From a virus, in IMG/VR virus record IMGVR_UViG_3300009488_000045, positions 1-32,540 of that record: a DNA stretch of 32,540 nucleotides. One strand, given 5' to 3'. The stretch's first letter is position 1; each line of letters opens with the position of its first letter. The position numbers and the translations under genes were made by a program. The notes beneath the pieces are model-generated. The model did no database searches. It saw nothing but the letters and a program-made list of their open reading frames with translations, and was not told the origin of the DNA. Below are positions 20,567 through 27,687 of the stretch, one piece after another.

Positions 20567-20730
20567 CTTACCCCCTTTCTCATCCTGCTACTTTTATATA
20601 CTGCGAACTCATGCCCGCAGCCAGGGCATCTATAGATTTCGATTGTTTCGACTGTTCCTCGTCTAAGGAACGCCTTCTTGTGGTCTAGGTGTTTTTGGCA
20701 TCTAGGGCAGAATATCTGTAGCCACGCCAT
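20563..20730 (-). CDS. Zinc-ribbon miniprotein
   Basis: A 55-residue protein started at MAWLQIFCPRCQKHLD, just after the HTH gene stop. CPRC and CPGC pairs 25-30 residues apart form a zinc ribbon; the tail VYKSSRMRKGVR is basic. It is the second gene of the early operon. Confidence 0.72.
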   Translation of the reverse strand: MAWLQIFCPRCQKHLDHKKAFLRRGTVETIEIYRCPGCGHEFAVYKSSRMRKGVR

Positions 20731-20731
20731 T

Positions 20732-20911
20732 TTATTTAAGCCTCTCAATTTCGCTCTGAGGGATCAATGTCTTGCCCCCGGCTTTGAGGGATAGTATCTT
20801 GCCCTCTCTAACCCATCGCCATAATGTCTGCCGGTGAATACCTAGAAGCCTAGCAGCTTCTACAGGGGGGACAAGGTTCTCAAGTTCTAGTGTTACTTTC
20901 TCTGTTTTCAT
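20732..20911 (-). CDS. Excisionase/MerR-like helix-turn-helix protein
   Basis: A 59-residue protein: MKTEKVTLELENLVPPVEAA, then RLLGIHRQTLWRWVREGKI and a wing LSLKAGGKTLIPQSEIERL. This is the HTH_17/excisionase-type winged helix. First gene of the long leftward operon. The predicted transcript begins about 2 nt before the ATG, and there is no ribosome site, so it is probably translated leaderless. A perfect inverted repeat overlaps the -10 box, suggesting autoregulation. It could be a Xis-like factor, but no integrase is visible here. Confidence 0.8.
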   Translation of the reverse strand: MKTEKVTLELENLVPPVEAARLLGIHRQTLWRWVREGKILSLKAGGKTLIPQSEIERLK

Positions 20912-20912
20912 T

Positions 20913-20928
20913 TGTTACAATGGTAACA
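20913..20928. promoter_or_regulatory. Operator-like inverted repeat
   Basis: TGTTAC-AATG-GTAACA is a perfect 6-bp inverted repeat centred on the -10 box of the early promoter and ending 1 nt before the start codon at 20911. Binding here would block transcription directly. Confidence 0.65.
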
Positions 20929-20948
20929 TACCCAAGACAGATTGTCAA
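20920..20948 (-). promoter_or_regulatory. Leftward early promoter
   Basis: TTGACA, 17 nt, TACCAT on the minus strand. The predicted start (about 20913) is 2 nt from the ATG at 20911. It would drive the operon reaching to about 7654. Confidence 0.7.
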
Positions 20949-21043
20949 TAGTTTTAGGGTGTAGTATTTATCACAAAATAGATGCTTCAGTGGGAAAGAT
21001 TAGGCAATATCAAGCCTCTTCGGGCTTCAAGTAGTGTATCAAT

Positions 21044-21073
21044 TTGAATAATACTTGACTTATGTAGTATAAT
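21044..21073 (+). promoter_or_regulatory. Rightward promoter
   Basis: TTGAAT, 18 nt, TATAAT, followed by a 25-nt leader with AAAGGGGGG before the ATG at 21099. Divergent from the early promoter about 100 nt away. Confidence 0.7.
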
Positions 21074-21098
21074 ATAATTACAAGCAAAGGGGGGTAAA

Positions 21099-21287
21099 AT
21101 GGCACTTCCAATTGGCGAGACGCCTATTTTGACAGGTAAGGAAGCTACTGAATTTATAAATAAGGTTCGTGAGGAAGCACAGAAGCCAGTAGAACCAATA
21201 CCTACCCCTAAGTTGGAAAAGGCATACGAATTAATCAAGGGATACGCTTCGCAACATGCTGAACTCCAGCAGAAACGCGTTCATTGA
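21099..21287 (+). CDS. Small regulatory-region protein, unknown
   Basis: A 62-residue protein, MALPIGETPILTGKEATEFI..., helical with a Pro-rich middle (KPVEPIPTPK). It has its own promoter, a strong ribosome site and a terminator at 21367-21398, so it is a single-gene unit opposing the early operon. ILTGKEATEF resembles short phage and mobile-element ORFs of unknown role. A control function is plausible from position only. Confidence 0.75.
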   Translation: MALPIGETPILTGKEATEFINKVREEAQKPVEPIPTPKLEKAYELIKGYASQHAELQQKRVH

Positions 21288-21366
21288 TGAACCGTGGATA
21301 CTTAGGAAGGTAGACGATAGAGCGATTTGTGATTCATTTGATTAATGAATATTTCAATTCATATAC

Positions 21367-21398
21367 AGAAAGAGGCGGCTAATTAGCCGCCTCTTTCT
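21367..21398. terminator. Bidirectional terminator
   Basis: A perfect 32-nt palindrome: arm AGAAAGAGGCGGC, central TAATTA, complementary arm ending in CTCTTTCT. It lies between the rightward small gene and the end of the leftward lysis module, so it can stop transcription from both sides. Confidence 0.85.
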
Positions 21399-21420
21399 AA
21401 TCACTTCCTTAGCGTCAAAT

Positions 21421-21618
21421 CTAAGGTTTTGTTGTTCTCGCTTTCCGGGCATTCTGGAGTAGTTCCTTAATAGAATACCCATCCCTAAACTCTAAACTTT
21501 CTTGAGCTTGTTGCCTCAATTTATCTTGGAGTTCACGCAATGATTCAGGGTCAAGCATCTTTCTCTCTTTTAGGAATGGTTTTCTCCCGTTGTTTCTTAT
21601 TTCCTTTTCGATTCCCAT
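21421..21618 (-). CDS. Hypothetical protein, end of structural/lysis module
   Basis: A 65-residue charged helical protein (MGIEKEIRNNGRKPFLKERK..., LRELQDKLRQQAQESLEF). AGGAGGTATCAA precedes the ATG. It overlaps the preceding ORF by 68 nt. No family recognised. Confidence 0.6.
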   Translation of the reverse strand: MGIEKEIRNNGRKPFLKERKMLDPESLRELQDKLRQQAQESLEFRDGYSIKELLQNARKARTTKP

Positions 21619-21783
21619 TTGATACCTCCTGCGTTAACACAAGCTCCTCCGTTTCAATGACTTCAGTTTCTGAAGCCGCATTATAAGGGAAATACTGAAA
21701 AAATACAAGCGGGCTATCCCCTGTTTCAAAATGATACACTACCGATCGTCAAGTAGGTGTTCGTTAAACTCTTTCTCAATCAT
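21551..21783 (-). CDS. Small protein apparently split by a frameshift
   Basis: A 14-codon ORF (MIEKEFNEHLLDDR) starts at 21783, coupled to the decarboxylase stop by ATGA and preceded by GGGAGG. Its TAG at 21739-21741 overlaps a GTG that opens a 62-codon frame (VYHFETGDSPLVFFQYF..., ending KREKDA). One extra G near 21741 would fuse them into a continuous 77-residue protein reading LLDDR-V-VYHFETG. So this is a recent frameshift, a base-calling error, or a coupled pair. Function unknown. Confidence 0.45.
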
Positions 21784-22193
21784 TCGTTCCTCCCATACTT
21801 AAGCAATTTCGGGAGGTGAGGAAATCCCATGCCGTCTATGCCTCTCTCCAGCACATAGAAGGCATAAACCTCAATATTGAATGAATTCAGGATGAAGGAC
21901 AAAACCTTGGAGGCATCGAAGGGAAGGCAGCTAAATATATCAATGTAGGCAAAGCCTTCCCTCTCCTGAGTTTCCGATGGGAAAGTGTGAACAACGATAC
22001 CAGATTCTCCTAGGAATTGGACTGCTGATAGTGCTGTGCCCTCTTTATGGGGGAAAGGAAAGTCAACCACAGTTGGCTCTCCAAAAGGAGTCATATTAGC
22101 AACTTCAGCAGCCTTTCTAAGCCATAATTTTAAGGATAGGATGTTCACCAGTAAGTCTTCGTTCTTGCTCCATCCATCAATTATCAGGTGCAT
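21780..22193 (-). CDS. speD: S-adenosylmethionine decarboxylase family protein (SpeD/SpeH-like)
   Basis: A 137-residue protein matching bacterial class 1B AdoMet decarboxylase, which self-cleaves to make a pyruvoyl group and supplies decarboxylated AdoMet for spermidine synthesis. It begins MHLIIDGW and carries GES (E63-S64, the cleavage pair) followed by IVVHTFP (H69) and YIDIFSC (C89). These correspond to the Ser, His and Cys active-site residues of the T. maritima enzyme (S63, H68, C83). FDASKVLSFILNSF follows as in the family. No spermidine synthase is adjacent. Some SpeD homologues instead decarboxylate ornithine or arginine, so substrate is open. It sits right after the holin-like gene. 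Confidence 0.82.
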   Translation of the reverse strand: MHLIIDGWSKNEDLLVNILSLKLWLRKAAEVANMTPFGEPTVVDFPFPHKEGTALSAVQFLGESGIVVHTFPSETQEREGFAYIDIFSCLPFDASKVLSFILNSFNIEVYAFYVLERGIDGMGFPHLPKLLKYGRNE

Positions 22194-22210
22194 AATGCCC
22201 CCCTTAGCTG

Positions 22211-22393
22211 TTATTTCTTCCTATTATCGTAAAACTTTGTTCCTGCTACTCCCGCCAGTCCAGCGATAGCAACCAGTGCGCCCGCTAGAGCTACGCCATT
22301 TATCCCTTGCGTCATTGCCACAATCTCAACAGCCCCGATAACGAACATTGCCGCTATCACTACCGCGACAGTTTTCCAGTTCTCGAATTTCAT
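22211..22393 (-). CDS. Holin-like two-helix membrane protein
   Basis: A 60-residue protein with two hydrophobic helices (about 9-28 and 33-52), a short loop QGIN, and a charged C-terminus KFYDNRKK. Size, topology and position after the tail fibre genes suit a small class II-type holin. No endolysin is visible next to it, which weakens the call; a generic small membrane protein is the alternative. Confidence 0.55.
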   Translation of the reverse strand: MKFENWKTVAVVIAAMFVIGAVEIVAMTQGINGVALAGALVAIAGLAGVAGTKFYDNRKK

Positions 22394-22405
22394 GGTATGC
22401 CTCCT

Positions 22406-23071
22406 TTATTGCTCAGCTGTATACCCAAAAGATATGCCTATCAAAAAAAGGTCTGTAGTAACATTCAACGCATCTAAGGTAAACATAACCCCTACCCAAT
22501 CTCCTTTAGCCAAAGTCAAACCATCGAGGGCTGTAGTTATATCTAACTCTAAGAGTTGAATGTTTGTAGCTGCTTGTGCATTGGCGGTAGCACTATCTGT
22601 ATCATCCCCGACATCTTCACCACTATCAAGTTCTTCTGTATCGACTGTCCAATCAAAATCTCCTGTGAGAAAAGGGATAATGCCTATTAATACTGTGCCA
22701 AGGGAACTATAATCATTTGGAATCTGGAAAGTTGCAGCAGCAATATCAGTTGCTAAATCTAGCTTAAAACACCCAAATTTCCCCACAGTATCAGGCCCAT
22801 TAGTGCCATATTGAAAAGGAACATATAATGTTCTAGTAATATCCGTATGGTTGGCCACACTATGCGAATCCAGTGTGGTTCCATCAACACTAACATCTCT
22901 ACCATCCACCAATCCAGCAGTAATAAGATTATCTGCGGTCAAGTCATCTTCTGTGACTACTGCTCCAACGAGCCCTTTTAGATAGCGGAGGTTATGGTAA
23001 TTTTCTGCATTCCATTGTGCTGCTGTAATAATGTCTCCTGTAAAGCGCTGAACTGGTGCTGACCATGCCAT
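22406..23071 (-). CDS. Tail fibre/receptor-binding-like protein
   Basis: A 221-residue protein. The N-terminus WSAPVQRFTGDIITAAQWNAE is the W-x-x-P...G-x-x-I-T-A-x-x-W-N pattern common in phage tip and fibre proteins; NLRYLKGLVG continues it. A short linker (about 40-75) leads to a beta-rich C-terminal domain (LYVPFQYGTNGPDTVGKFG..., WVGVMFTLDALNVTTDLFLI). It is probably trimeric and exposed. No enzymatic motif seen. Confidence 0.65.
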   Translation of the reverse strand: MAWSAPVQRFTGDIITAAQWNAENYHNLRYLKGLVGAVVTEDDLTADNLITAGLVDGRDVSVDGTTLDSHSVANHTDITRTLYVPFQYGTNGPDTVGKFGCFKLDLATDIAAATFQIPNDYSSLGTVLIGIIPFLTGDFDWTVDTEELDSGEDVGDDTDSATANAQAATNIQLLELDITTALDGLTLAKGDWVGVMFTLDALNVTTDLFLIGISFGYTAEQ

Positions 23072-23075
23072 GTTA

Positions 23076-23495
23076 TCACCTCCATCCGTGTTCTATATTT
23101 TCGTTGACTAAATCCTGGATAGTTTGCCCGGGCTCGTAATTCTGAAATTGAATAGGTCGTTTGAGAAGCTGAACCTCGATAGCATTGTGGAAAGATGGCA
23201 AATCTACAGTTATAAACCTCCCATTAACGCTTTTGTTCATACAGCTTAGGCATAGGAACTGGAGCTTAGAGAGATACAGTATCTCTGCTCCAGCACACCA
23301 GGGGCAGGAAACCATCCAACGCCCATGATTGACCATAGCGGAAACCGTAGTCTCTGCCGTCACCAGGTCAATAGGAGGAGGATTAGATTGCCTTCGTTTC
23401 CGAAATACATGCCCAATCAGCTTCCTGTGATATTCGGGATAAGTAGGCAGAAACCCCACCTCGTATTCTACTGTCTCTCCTGATATTAATCCCAT
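23076..23495 (-). CDS. Tail-region protein with zinc knuckle
   Basis: A 139-residue protein: a basic N-terminal region (YHRKLIGHVFRKRRQ), then VNHGRWMVSCPWCAGAE and FLCLSCMNKSVNGRF, giving CPWC and CLSC pairs 24 residues apart, a zinc ribbon embedded in a beta domain. The end (NYEPGQTIQDLVNENIEHGW) is helical. Similar proteins occur beside tail genes in environmental phages; role unknown. Its ribosome site AGGAGG overlaps the HNH gene's stop codon. Confidence 0.7.
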   Translation of the reverse strand: MGLISGETVEYEVGFLPTYPEYHRKLIGHVFRKRRQSNPPPIDLVTAETTVSAMVNHGRWMVSCPWCAGAEILYLSKLQFLCLSCMNKSVNGRFITVDLPSFHNAIEVQLLKRPIQFQNYEPGQTIQDLVNENIEHGWR

Positions 23496-23502
23496 AGTCC
23501 TC

Positions 23503-24210
23503 CTAGAAGGCCAGCCTCGTTTGAGATGATATTTGCCTTAAGTGATTTTCTAATTCTCTAATCCTTTTCTGCATCCCTTGCATCCGTAAGGCATAATTGT
23601 GATTTCTTTTAGGCATCCCCATTAAATTTAGAGGTCTATTGTCATCCCGGATTCCATTTATGTGATGCACAACCCAATCTATTGGGAAAGCTTTCCCATT
23701 TGTTTCTTCCCATACCAAAATGTGTTCAAGAACATAACCATCTTTCCGTGCTTTTGGATGTTCAGGTTGCATAATATAGATATAGCCATCTCGTTTACTT
23801 TTAAATTTACCGTCACGATTACCTTTATGATGCTTGAATGCATTATGCGAAGCCTCCGAACTATTCCGCCAAGGAATACCATATTTAATAAAAGCCTTTC
23901 TTACAGCACCAGCACTACACCCTACAGGAGAGCCGATTTCTTCAAAACTTAAGCCATCTTCCCAATATGCCTTTTCTAATTCCTTTGCAGTTAGCTCAAG
24001 AGGAACACCTTGCATCCTTCCTCGTTTCCTTGCTATCCTGAAAGCTTCTGATAAGGAACGGATAGGGATACCCTTCTTCTTCATATATCTCTGGATAGAA
24101 GTAAAAGGTATTCCTAGCTTTTGACTAATTTCTGCTATTGTCATTTGCTCTTCCCAATATAACCTTTTGAGTGTAATTTCATTAATCTCATATTTAATTG
24201 GTCTACCCAT
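23503..24210 (-). CDS. Free-standing HNH homing endonuclease
   Basis: A 235-residue protein. Two helix-turn-helix units (about 12-45 MTIAEISQKLGIPFTSIQRY and 74-112 LSFEEIGSPVGCSAGAVRKA) provide DNA recognition. The HNH nuclease follows: VLEHILVWEE (H163), DWVVHHINGIRDD (H182-H183) and RPLNLMGMPKRNH (N195, H204). It splits the tail gene block and has its own perfect promoter at 24217-24245 with almost no leader. Its last residues (TRLAF) repeat the end of the preceding hub protein (SRLAF), hinting at insertion into the hub 3' end. Confidence 0.9.
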   Translation of the reverse strand: MGRPIKYEINEITLKRLYWEEQMTIAEISQKLGIPFTSIQRYMKKKGIPIRSLSEAFRIARKRGRMQGVPLELTAKELEKAYWEDGLSFEEIGSPVGCSAGAVRKAFIKYGIPWRNSSEASHNAFKHHKGNRDGKFKSKRDGYIYIMQPEHPKARKDGYVLEHILVWEETNGKAFPIDWVVHHINGIRDDNRPLNLMGMPKRNHNYALRMQGMQKRIRELENHLRQISSQTRLAF

Positions 24211-24216
24211 AACATT

Positions 24217-24245
24217 ATTATAGTGGATAGTTCCTTATATGTCAA
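24217..24245 (-). promoter_or_regulatory. Perfect sigma-70 promoter of the HNH gene
   Basis: TTGACA, 17 nt, TATAAT on the minus strand. The -35 overlaps the hub stop codon (TTTTGACA). A start 7 nt after the -10 falls on the A of the ATG at 24210, predicting a leaderless message. Confidence 0.75.
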
Positions 24246-26389
24246 AAGGCTAGGCGGCTTGTTATCCCCAACGCACTTGTTCCCAGAATCCAATACTCGT
24301 AATCATCAGATCTCGTTAGTGTCCACCAACAGCGATGTATCGTTCCACCATCTGAGATTTCGTGTTCCATCTTGTCGATGTGGAACTCATCGTCAATATG
24401 ATACTCTGCATTTTGCAGGGTTATCCTATCCGATAGCTTTCTGGCTAATATCTGAGTAAGGACAGCATCGGAGCGGTTTATCAAGCTCACCCGATATCCC
24501 GGGATGGATTCCTTTTTGATTGCTAGTTGGTAATCTGCCAGTCCCTGCATTATGTCGGCGGATTGATAATAAGGGAGGTCTATCTTGAGGTCCCGTAATT
24601 GATAGCGTTCTTGTGACTCGGTATCCTCAGCCGTTATCTCCAATGGACCCAAGTCGGTGTAAATCTTACCCCGTATCTTCAACAGGGTTAAATAAAGGGA
24701 AGTAGCAGCCCCATTAGTCACTTCCAGCTTTGCCGATCCTGCAAATATGGTTTCCACCACAGTGACATCGGCCGTCCTATCGGCACCTGAGCCATCTATG
24801 TTGTCATTACCCAGATAATCAGTAGTGGCCGCAGGAGCCACTACATCACCCGCTATATTGCGCATCCCGTTGGCATCGGCAAACCATGGCCAATAGATGC
24901 GGGCTTCACCAGCTTCTAACTGTGGGGAATCTGGAACAGGATTATCTTTGTTCTCTGGGAACTTCCATAAATCAGATAATGCAAGTGCTATCACCTTTGG
25001 CTGTGCCGTGATGATGATGTTATTCCTCACCGACTTCAATGAGTTGGTGGGTTCGATGGTCCTGCTCAAATCAGTGGTACACGTCCACTGGCTAACCGTA
25101 TGTGGTGCTAATAGGCAATGATGGCGGTCCTCCCAATTCAAATAACCTCTACCGTCCACATAGCAGAAGCCATACTCGGAAGCCTCTATTTTCTGTAGGA
25201 AATCCAAGGCTGGCTGGCGCTGAGCGTGAACCAACGGATAAGTATCTATCCCCGTATCAATCACCCGCTTCACGGCGTGCCACCCCGCTCTATCAAGAGC
25301 TGTATTGTAGAGTTCTCCTGACAGTTTATCCACCTGTAAAGCCATGCTAATCTTAGCCCTTATGAGCTGGTCGAATCCATCCACACACGGCAAGAAAGCC
25401 TCTAGTTTGTTCTTGGCTGGATAAGGGATAACATCATCTAGGAATCCCTCAAATAGATTATAGGTCGTGCCGTCGAAGGTTGCCTTGATTCTCACTGGTC
25501 TGGCTGGAAGCAAATACCCATACAATACCGAGTCTGTGTTCTCAGGGATGTATTTGCCATTGGGGTCAACAACCATCAACCGACAGGTCCCGGGTTCGGC
25601 TTTGTCTAGGTCTGTGTCCCTTCCTCTACTGTATTTGATAGACTTGACATCCCCCGTAATTGGCGCTAATAGGGCATCTTCCGCCACCACCTCTGCTGCT
25701 GTCATGGCAACATCCGAATGAATCCGTACTTCATCTATAAAACCATCAAAGGTTCTCCCACCAGCAACTGCATTATTCCCTATGTATAGATTATTCGCTC
25801 TGTCATCAGACAGTGCTCCAAGCCCTGTAATATCAGATGCTAGAGTAACCAGTTCACCATTCATATACACTTTAATCTCAAGCCCCGCATCTTCGTTATA
25901 AACAATGAAGAAACGGCTCCAAGTATCTATCGGTATATCTACTGGCGTGATAACATCGGCAGTTCTGACTGCATGAAAAATTTTAAGATGCAATGCCACA
26001 AAACCGACAGCTTCACCTTGAACATAAAAGTGGTAGCCATTATTTTTATGGAATACTCTCCCGAAGTTTCCTTCACCATCACTCCTCGGATAGATGATAA
26101 ACTCCCAAGTCATTTCCGTAATGCCAAAGCAAGCGATACTGTTATCAGTCCCACAATCTACAGAGTCATCAACCCCATCAAACTCACCCGCAAACCCACC
26201 GGGGAGATAACCCTCTACCCAGGTCATACCACCAGCAGCTGTACCATCATTGACACCCATCTCATCAGCGACAACAATACCTTCCCCCTCGTCAAATCTC
26301 CACCAAGCCACACACCCGGCAGGTGGATCAAGCCCTTTCCTCCAGTCTACGGCTACTTCATAAGTAGCAACGGAAGGCGCTATAGCCAT
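24242..26389 (-). CDS. Tail hub/tip protein with inserted LamG-like domain
   Basis: A 715-residue protein placed right after the tape measure, where the distal tail/hub genes lie. Residues 10-18 (YEVAVDWRKG) and 247-305 (DVKSIKYSRGRDTDLDKAE, VDPNGKYIPEN, YGYLLPARPVRI) are the two halves of a known hub N-terminal domain, normally adjacent (VDWN..DG, then V..I..RGRD). Between them, 25-240 form a concanavalin/LamG-like beta sandwich (VAWWRFDEGEG, WEFIIYPRS, IKVYMNGELV, FDGFIDEVRIH). The rest continues as hub beta domains. Overlaps the tape measure stop by 1 nt. The LamG part likely binds surface glycans. Confidence 0.8.
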   Translation of the reverse strand: MAIAPSVATYEVAVDWRKGLDPPAGCVAWWRFDEGEGIVVADEMGVNDGTAAGGMTWVEGYLPGGFAGEFDGVDDSVDCGTDNSIACFGITEMTWEFIIYPRSDGEGNFGRVFHKNNGYHFYVQGEAVGFVALHLKIFHAVRTADVITPVDIPIDTWSRFFIVYNEDAGLEIKVYMNGELVTLASDITGLGALSDDRANNLYIGNNAVAGGRTFDGFIDEVRIHSDVAMTAAEVVAEDALLAPITGDVKSIKYSRGRDTDLDKAEPGTCRLMVVDPNGKYIPENTDSVLYGYLLPARPVRIKATFDGTTYNLFEGFLDDVIPYPAKNKLEAFLPCVDGFDQLIRAKISMALQVDKLSGELYNTALDRAGWHAVKRVIDTGIDTYPLVHAQRQPALDFLQKIEASEYGFCYVDGRGYLNWEDRHHCLLAPHTVSQWTCTTDLSRTIEPTNSLKSVRNNIIITAQPKVIALALSDLWKFPENKDNPVPDSPQLEAGEARIYWPWFADANGMRNIAGDVVAPAATTDYLGNDNIDGSGADRTADVTVVETIFAGSAKLEVTNGAATSLYLTLLKIRGKIYTDLGPLEITAEDTESQERYQLRDLKIDLPYYQSADIMQGLADYQLAIKKESIPGYRVSLINRSDAVLTQILARKLSDRITLQNAEYHIDDEFHIDKMEHEISDGGTIHRCWWTLTRSDDYEYWILGTSALGITSRLAF

Positions 26390-27687
26390 CAGTATTGACC
26401 CTCCCCTAGTCCTATGCGTTGCCTACCCCTCAAGCCCTCCTGCACTACATCCAGAAGCCTCTCTGCCGACTCCCTATCTCCCATCAAATAGTCCACATAG
26501 AGATTCACAGTTACACCGCCTCCACCTGGTCTCCCCCCTACGCCCTCATACCACTCGCCGCCGTGCGCCATAATAGGAACTGGTTCACCGACTGGTCCGG
26601 GAACACGCCCACCATATTTGAAGCTTCGCATCTTACTCCTGATGGCAAAGATGCTCCCAACGATAGCCGCTGCTCCTGCGATTCCTAACCCTATTCCAAT
26701 GAAAGGTATCGGGCCAGCCCATGCCCAAAGCCCAGCTATAGCTGCGACAATGTATTTCCCAGCTGCAATTAACGCCTTGGCACCCGTAATAATAAACTTA
26801 GTCCCAACTTGAGGCAACATAATAAGTAACATTCCTAGTGGTACCATTACCGCTGCCGCAGCCGCCGCAAAACCCATCACTATTTTGGTAAGTAGCGGGA
26901 ATCTTCCCATCAAGTCCTTCACAGGTTTTATCCATTCTGTGAATTGTTCTATCGCCGGCAATATAGCAGGCATCAGATTTTCAGCAATCATTATAGTAAT
27001 GCCCTGGATTGCCTTCTCTAACCGCAACACAGAATCCTTCATTTCCTCTGCCTTGGCTGCTGCCTCTTCGTCAAATACAACCCCAAGTTCGTGGGCCTCT
27101 TGCCTCATTTCAGCAAATGCTTCAGAACCATCGGCAACCATCGGGAGTAGAGATGTGCCCATTCTTGCCCCGAATAAATCCGATGCTGTAGCAGTTCGGA
27201 TAGTGGCATCCTCTACATCACCCAAAGCGGAAAGAACCCTGATAAACTGCTCCTCTGGTGATAGTGATTCTAGTTCCTCATAAGATAACCCGATGCGTTC
27301 AAAGGCTCTGGTATAAGTAACTAGCCCATCTCCTGCATCTACAATAGCCCCGGAGAGGGTACGGCTTGCCTTTTCTATTCCCTGGAGGGAAGTTCCTGAA
27401 AGTTCGGCAGCGTGGCGCAATTCCGATAAAGCAACCGTACCAAAGCCAGTGCGCTTCGCCATCTTGGCAACTTCATCGCCCATGTCAGCGAAGGATTTGA
27501 CCGCCATTATCCCCGTACCCAAAATAGCTCCACCCACACCTATCATGGCACCACCGATGGCTTTGTTATGCTTCATTAAGGTACCTTGCATCTTCCCCAT
27601 CTGGGTGTTGACTTGGGACATCCCCTGCTGGAAGCCCTTCAGATCAGCCCCTATACTAACGAAGAGTTTTCCAATTTCAAGCGCCAT
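26389..27687 (-). CDS. Tail tape measure protein (short)
   Basis: A 432-residue protein. The N-terminus (GKLFVSIGADLKGFQQGMSQ) and the region SFADMGDEVAKMAKRTGFG to SLSPEEQFIRVLSALGD are typical of the phage tail tape measure TP901-type core. Hydrophobic segments lie at about 265-350, matching the membrane-inserted part. The C-terminus (GGRVPGPVGEPVPIMAHGGE) is also characteristic. At roughly 1.5 angstrom per residue it would set a tail of about 65 nm, a short siphovirus tail. It starts 11 nt inside the GT chaperone 3' end. Confidence 0.88.
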   Translation of the reverse strand: MALEIGKLFVSIGADLKGFQQGMSQVNTQMGKMQGTLMKHNKAIGGAMIGVGGAILGTGIMAVKSFADMGDEVAKMAKRTGFGTVALSELRHAAELSGTSLQGIEKASRTLSGAIVDAGDGLVTYTRAFERIGLSYEELESLSPEEQFIRVLSALGDVEDATIRTATASDLFGARMGTSLLPMVADGSEAFAEMRQEAHELGVVFDEEAAAKAEEMKDSVLRLEKAIQGITIMIAENLMPAILPAIEQFTEWIKPVKDLMGRFPLLTKIVMGFAAAAAAVMVPLGMLLIMLPQVGTKFIITGAKALIAAGKYIVAAIAGLWAWAGPIPFIGIGLGIAGAAAIVGSIFAIRSKMRSFKYGGRVPGPVGEPVPIMAHGGEWYEGVGGRPGGGGVTVNLYVDYLMGDRESAERLLDVVQEGLRGRQRIGLGEGQY

